A DNA stretch of 64,000 nucleotides, from assembly GCA_034432795.1 (NCBI GenBank), contig DAOUBF010000016.1:13783-77782 (forward strand), given 5' to 3'. The position numbers were made by a program, and so were the translations under genes. Positions within the stretch are counted from its first letter, which is position 1, and each line of letters opens with the position of its first letter. Under the pieces are notes generated by a model. The model had not been told where the DNA came from, made no database searches, and saw nothing but the letters and a program-made list of their open reading frames with translations. Below are positions 60,339-64,000 of the stretch, one piece after another. The DNA comes from DAOUBF01 sp034432795 (lineage in GTDB: Bacteria; Chloroflexota; Anaerolineae; DSLN01).

Positions 60339-60413
60339 CCCCCTCCTCCATTGAGGGGGAGAGAGCTTTCCCCCTCTCCCGCAGCGTGGGAGAGGGGGTA
60401 GGAGGTGAGGGCT
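60339..60413. repeat. Family A repeat
   Basis: CACCCCCTCCTCCATTGAGG and GGGAGAGGGGG blocks with internal symmetry between the BNR gene and the radical SAM gene. Confidence 0.65.
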
Positions 60414-60433
60414 GATTCAGCGAGGTAAGCGCC

Positions 60434-61492
60434 ATGTTCAGGGAGTTTGTGTTTGGAACAGAGGTGCCGGTAGAACTCCATGGCGATGGGCGCTTCCTTC
60501 TGCCGCGTAAAAGCTTCGTCCCGGCCTATATCAAGACCTATGAGGAAGGGCGCCTGAAGGAAAAAGCCGAGGAGGCGCTGGAGTTGCTGCGCGCCTGCAC
60601 GGTCTGCCCGCGCAATTGCCGCGTGGACCGCCTGGCGAACCGCACAGCGGCCTGCAAGAGCGGGCGCTATGCGCGGGTCTCCAGCGCTTTCGCCCACTTC
60701 GGCGAGGAGGACTGCCTGCGCGGCTGGAACGGCTCCGGCACGATCTTCTTCGCCTGGTGCAATTTACGTTGCGTCTTCTGCCAGAACTACGAGACCAGCC
60801 AGATCGGCGAAGGCGATGAGGTCACACCGCAGGAACTGGCCGAGATCATGCTCGGCCTGCAAGAGGCCGGCTGCCACAACATCAACTTCGTCACGCCAGA
60901 ACACGTTGTGCCTCAAATCCTGGAGGCGCTGGTCATTGCCGTCGGGCGCGGCCTGCGCCTGCCGCTGGTGTACAACACCAGCTCTTACGATAGCCTGGAC
61001 AGTATGCGCCTGATGGATGGCGTGGTAGATATTTACATGCCCGATTTCAAGCTCTGGTCTCCCGAACGGGCGCTTAAATACCTGCTGGCGAAGGATTATC
61101 CGGAGGCGGCCCGTCGGGCGATCAAGGCCATGCACCAGCAGGTGGGGGAGTTGCGCGTGGATGAGGACGGCCTGGCCCTGCGCGGTGTGCTCGTCCGCCA
61201 TCTGGTCATGCCCGGCCTGCTGGACGACACGCGCCAGATCATGCATTACCTGGCCACAGAGCTTTCCCGCGATACCTACGTCAACGTCATGGACCAGTAC
61301 TATCCCGCCTGGAAGGCCAAAACGCAGGCGAGGTTTGCCGAGATCAACCGGGGCATCACCCACGACGAATTCAGGCAGGCTGTGGCCTATGCGCGTGAGG
61401 CCGGCCTGTGGCGGCTGGATACGCGCTGGCGGTTCGTGATCCCCAGGCACAAGACCGTGTTTGTGGCGCCCTCGCTGCTCAGGGCAGGGTGA
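60434..61492 (+). CDS. PflX-like radical SAM protein
   Basis: 352 residues from ATG 60434, SD AGCGAGGTAAG is weak. An N-terminal cysteine cluster (CTVCPRNCRV, then AACKSGRYARVSSAFAHFGE) precedes the radical SAM motif WCNLRCVFCQNYETSQ (CX3CX2C). TPQELAEIMLGLQEAGCHNI and GVVDIYMPDFKLW follow. This is the COG1313/PflX group, related to pyruvate formate-lyase-activating enzymes but with no proven substrate. No pyruvate formate lyase is nearby. Confidence 0.88.
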   Translation: MFREFVFGTEVPVELHGDGRFLLPRKSFVPAYIKTYEEGRLKEKAEEALELLRACTVCPRNCRVDRLANRTAACKSGRYARVSSAFAHFGEEDCLRGWNGSGTIFFAWCNLRCVFCQNYETSQIGEGDEVTPQELAEIMLGLQEAGCHNINFVTPEHVVPQILEALVIAVGRGLRLPLVYNTSSYDSLDSMRLMDGVVDIYMPDFKLWSPERALKYLLAKDYPEAARRAIKAMHQQVGELRVDEDGLALRGVLVRHLVMPGLLDDTRQIMHYLATELSRDTYVNVMDQYYPAWKAKTQARFAEINRGITHDEFRQAVAYAREAGLWRLDTRWRFVIPRHKTVFVAPSLLRAG

Positions 61493-61528
61493 GTCGGATA
61501 TTCTTAAAGAATAAAAGCCGTGATTCCA

Positions 61529-61557
61529 TTGACACACCCGGACAGATATGGTATCAT
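61529..61557 (+). promoter_or_regulatory. Promoter of pyrG
   Basis: A perfect TTGACA (61529-61534), a 17-base spacer and TATCAT (61552-61557); start predicted near 61564, giving a leader of about 160 bases. Confidence 0.65.
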
Positions 61558-61563
61558 CTGGCC

Positions 61564-61723
61564 GTCATGAAGGGCTGGCGCAGAGGCCAGCGAAGGAGCG
61601 GTGAGCTTTGGAAGGCGTTGCGCGTGCCCAAAGACACGGGCGCAACCGTGAATATGGTTGAGATGAACGGTGGGGAGAGCCGCAGATGGCAGGCTCTCCC
61701 CACCGCCGTTTTAGGAGGGGAGC
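61564..61723 (+). promoter_or_regulatory. Structured pyrG leader with an attenuator-like hairpin
   Basis: Three stems: GCTGGC/GCCAGC (61574-61591), GTTGCGC/GCGCAAC (61617-61646), and a 13-bp GGTGGGGAGAGCC/GGCTCTCCCCACC (61669-61704) followed by GCCGTTTTA. The last looks like an intrinsic terminator with a short T run, placed just before the SD (AGGAGG 61713-61718). A short frame from ATG 61567 spans the leader. Transcription attenuation or translational control of CTP synthesis is likely but unproven. Confidence 0.5.
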
Positions 61724-63412
61724 ATGGCGAAATACATCTTCGTCACCGGCGGCGTAGTCAGTTCGGTAGGCAAGGGGGTCGTGGCAGCCTCCATTGGCCG
61801 CATCCTCAAAAGCCGCGGCCTGAAGGTCTCCATTCAGAAGCTGGACCCCTACATTAACGTTGACCCAGGCACACTCTCCCCATATCAGCATGGGGAAGTG
61901 TTCGTCACCGACGACGGCGCGGAGACGGACCTGGACCTGGGTCATTATGAGCGCTTCATTGACGAGAACCTGACGCGGGCGAACAATGTGACCACCGGCC
62001 AGGTGTATGCTGAGGTCATCGCCAAGGAGCGCCGCGGCGATTACCTGGGCGGGACGATCCAGGTGATCCCCCACATCACCAACGAGATCAAGCGGCGCAT
62101 CGGCCTGGTCTCCAAGGTGACCGGCGCGGAGGTGGTGATCGTGGAGGTGGGCGGCACGGTGGGTGACATTGAGGGCCTGCCCTTCCTGGAGGCCCTGCGC
62201 CAAATGCGCAAGGACATCGGGCGCGATAATGTCGTCTATATTCATGTCACCTTCCTGCCCTACATCGGCGCCACCGGCGAACTCAAGACCAAACCGACCC
62301 AGCACAGCGTCCGCGAGTTGCGCGGCATCGGCATCAACCCCGATGTGATCGCCGCCCGCGCCGATCACCCCATCAACGGCAGCCTGCGCGAGAAGATCGC
62401 CCTGTTCTGCGATGTGGACACCCATGCCGTCGTCCCCCTGGTCACTACGCCGGTGTTGTACGAAGTGCCCCTCACCCTGGAGGATGAGGGCCTGGGCGAT
62501 TACCTGGTGCAGCGCCTGGGCCTGAACGTGGGCGCGCCCGATCTGGACGAATGGCGCCATCTGGTGGCCGAACTGCGCGCGCCCAAGCCGAAGCTACGCG
62601 TCGCCGTCGTGGGCAAATATGTGGAGCTGGAGGACGCTTACATCAGCGTGCGCGAGGCCCTGCGCCATGCTGCCATCGCCAATGGCCGCCATATTGAGAT
62701 TGAATGGGTGTACTCCGGCGATTTAGAGAAGGGACAGGGCTGGGAACGGCTGCGCCACGTGGACGGTGTGGTCGTGCCCGGCGGCTTCGGCGATCGCGGC
62801 ATTGAGGGGAAGATTCTGGCGGCGCGCTGGGCGCGCGAGAACAAAATCCCCTACCTGGGCCTGTGCCTGGGGATGCAGGTCATGTGCATTGAGTTCGCCC
62901 GCTACGTGTTGCACAGCGACGCACCCAATAGCACCGAGTTTGACCGGGGCACCAGGTACCCGGTGATTGACCTGATGCCGGAGCAGCGCGATATTGCCGA
63001 TATGGGCGGGACCATGCGCCTGGGCCTGTACCCCTGCGACCTGGTGCCGGGGACGAAGGCAGCCCAGGCCTATGGCGTGCCCCGTGTAGAGGAGCGCCAC
63101 CGCCACCGCTTTGAGTTCAACAACGCCTACCGCGACCTGCTCTCGCGCCATGGGCTGGTGCTGAGCGGCCTGTCCCCCGATGGCCGCCTGGTGGAGATCG
63201 CCGAAATCGCCGACCACCCCTTCATGGTGGGCAGCCAGTTCCATCCGGAGTTCAAGTCGCGGCCCAACCGGCCCCACCCGCTGTTCCGCGCCTTCATCGC
63301 CGCCGCGGTGGAGCATGAGCGCCAGCGCGCCGGCCAGGCCATGCCCATCCTGGACCCGATCGCGCTGCCTAAGAACGGCCAGCAAGCCCGCGAGCTGGAG
63401 CGGGAGGGGTAA
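61724..63412 (+). CDS. pyrG: CTP synthase
   Basis: 562 residues. It converts UTP to CTP with glutamine and ATP. The N-terminal synthetase domain has KYIFVTGGVVSSVGKGVVAA and INVDPGTLSPYQHGEVFVTD. The C-terminal glutamine amidotransferase has IPYLGLCLGMQVMCIEFARY (catalytic Cys) and the His-Glu of GSQFHPEFKSRP. All key residues are intact. SD AGGAGG precedes ATG 61724. Confidence 0.97.
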   Translation: MAKYIFVTGGVVSSVGKGVVAASIGRILKSRGLKVSIQKLDPYINVDPGTLSPYQHGEVFVTDDGAETDLDLGHYERFIDENLTRANNVTTGQVYAEVIAKERRGDYLGGTIQVIPHITNEIKRRIGLVSKVTGAEVVIVEVGGTVGDIEGLPFLEALRQMRKDIGRDNVVYIHVTFLPYIGATGELKTKPTQHSVRELRGIGINPDVIAARADHPINGSLREKIALFCDVDTHAVVPLVTTPVLYEVPLTLEDEGLGDYLVQRLGLNVGAPDLDEWRHLVAELRAPKPKLRVAVVGKYVELEDAYISVREALRHAAIANGRHIEIEWVYSGDLEKGQGWERLRHVDGVVVPGGFGDRGIEGKILAARWARENKIPYLGLCLGMQVMCIEFARYVLHSDAPNSTEFDRGTRYPVIDLMPEQRDIADMGGTMRLGLYPCDLVPGTKAAQAYGVPRVEERHRHRFEFNNAYRDLLSRHGLVLSGLSPDGRLVEIAEIADHPFMVGSQFHPEFKSRPNRPHPLFRAFIAAAVEHERQRAGQAMPILDPIALPKNGQQARELEREG

Positions 63413-63830
63413 ACGCTTCCGGCCACCAACCCTCCCCCGCAAGGGGGGAGGGGGTTGCGCCTGTTCCCTCCCCCTGGATGGGGGAGGGGCAGGGAGGGGG
63501 TGACGGCTGACAGTTGCCCCAAAATTGAAATGCACCCGACCAGATCGCCCTGAGAGGGCGTCTGAAGAAGCCCTGCCCTGGCTGTCACTCCGAACGAGTG
63601 CAGCCAGTGAAGCCTCTCACTTTTGGCACAGGCCATGGGTCCTTCGGCCTTGTGTGCCTCAGAATGATGGCGTCAGTTCAGCACGGCAACAACGTAGAAC
63701 AAATGTTTGACCCGGCAGCCGATCCAGGGTAAAATTCACCTCAGGCAGCTTTTGTTCTACAATGAAGCCACCGTACAGACCATCTGAAAGCCGACCGCTG
63801 AAAGCAGATCGCGCATACAGGAGCACCCCT
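63413..63830. other. Intergenic region: family A repeat, dispersed hairpin and gyrA promoter
   Basis: 63419-63504 is a family A repeat. 63570-63665 resembles a common bacterial dispersed repeat: GTCACTCCGAACGAGTGCAG ... GGGTCCTTCGGCCTTGTGTG ... CCTCAGAATGA. The gyrA promoter follows at 63707-63735. No gene is seen. Confidence 0.65.
63707..63735 (+). promoter_or_regulatory. Promoter of gyrA
   Basis: TTGACC (63707-63712), a 17-base spacer and TAAAAT (63730-63735); leader of about 90 bases. Confidence 0.6.
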
Positions 63831-64000
63831 ATGGAACTCGGCCTTGTCCGCCAGGTAGATATTGACCGCGAGATGCAGGCGGCGTACCTGAGCTACGCTA
63901 TGAGCGTGATCGTGGCCCGCGCCCTCCCCGATGCCCGCGACGGCCTCAAACCCGTTCACCGCCGCATCCTCTACGCCATGTACGACATGGGCCTGCGCCC
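63831..64000 (+). CDS. gyrA: DNA gyrase subunit A, N-terminal part (3' end outside window)
   Basis: The visible 56 codons read VRQVDIDREMQAAYLSYAMS, VIVARALPDARDGLKPVHRR and ILYAMYDMGL, the GyrA/ParC start. The DARDGLKPVHRRIL block is shared by both; GyrA is assumed because no partner gene is visible. AGGAG at 63819-63823 precedes ATG 63831. The active-site tyrosine lies beyond the window. Confidence 0.9.
   Translation, partial: MELGLVRQVDIDREMQAAYLSYAMSVIVARALPDARDGLKPVHRRILYAMYDMGLR

Noticed and set aside
63570..63665. Small protein or tRNA upstream of gyrA
   Set aside because: No cloverleaf could be drawn and the sequence matches a common dispersed hairpin repeat.

Overview
The window is GC-rich, densely coding bacterial DNA carrying mostly housekeeping genes. 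It most resembles a member of the Chloroflexota (Anaerolineae-like), probably facultatively aerobic. The reasons are inferential: a caa3-type oxidase with an A2-type (YS motif) subunit I, a DUF3467/translin/Cas4-like cluster, AbrB-domain radical SAM plus aldehyde:ferredoxin oxidoreductase genes, secreted proteins ending in a Thr/Pro-rich stalk and LYLPLVIK, many start codons sitting almost on the transcription start, and a heavy load of short palindromic repeats. No rRNA, tRNA, CRISPR array, insertion sequence or prophage was found.

Layout. 1-3.7 kb: the 3' end of galT, a family 4-like uracil-DNA glycosylase, then a DUF3467 / translin / two-piece membrane Cas4-like operon. 3.7-8.8 kb: a molybdo/tungsto-enzyme locus with an AbrB-radical SAM protein, a MoaD-like protein, a 605-residue aldehyde:ferredoxin oxidoreductase and a protoglobin-MoaD fusion. 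Two palindromes with CRP/FNR geometry lie upstream of the oxidoreductase promoter. 9.3-11.8 kb: two exopolysaccharide genes. 11.8-18.8 kb (minus strand): Uma2 nuclease-like protein, ClpC, TsaC, a HAD phosphatase, PrmC and RF1. 18.9-22.4 kb: two paralogous secreted proteins resembling copper amine oxidases. 22.6-27.7 kb: a structured RNA that is probably 6S, then rpmH-rnpA-yidD-beta-propeller lipoprotein-yidC-jag and a PfkB kinase. 27.7-32.3 kb: pstSCAB without phoU, plus an unknown gene. 32.4-39.7 kb (minus): orphan substrate-binding lipoprotein, mltG, ruvX, a baseplate-J-like membrane protein and alaS. 40-44.5 kb: two small unknown genes flanked by a duplicated rluD 3' end, then rluD, lspA, a TraR/DksA-like gene and a serine-hydrolase-like pseudoenzyme. 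44.7-50.4 kb: an M55 peptidase remnant, a PLP enzyme, two hypothetical genes, a VapC/Phd pair, a HAD-IIA phosphatase and rlmN. 50.5-55.8 kb: an unknown membrane protein and ctaB/ctaA/ctaD/ctaC. 56.4-64 kb: a degenerate receiver protein, a TgpA-like transglutaminase, a BNR-repeat protein, a PflX-like radical SAM protein, pyrG with a structured leader, and the start of gyrA.

Five families of short dispersed repeats fill most intergenic spaces. Several copies are read in frame inside essential genes (prmC, rlmN, ctaA, mltG) and supply internal or N-terminal peptide inserts. The most unusual gene-level items are the protoglobin-MoaD fusion in the tungsto-enzyme locus, the translin plus split membrane Cas4-like operon, the probable 6S RNA, the duplicated rluD end flanking two small genes, and the structured pyrG leader.
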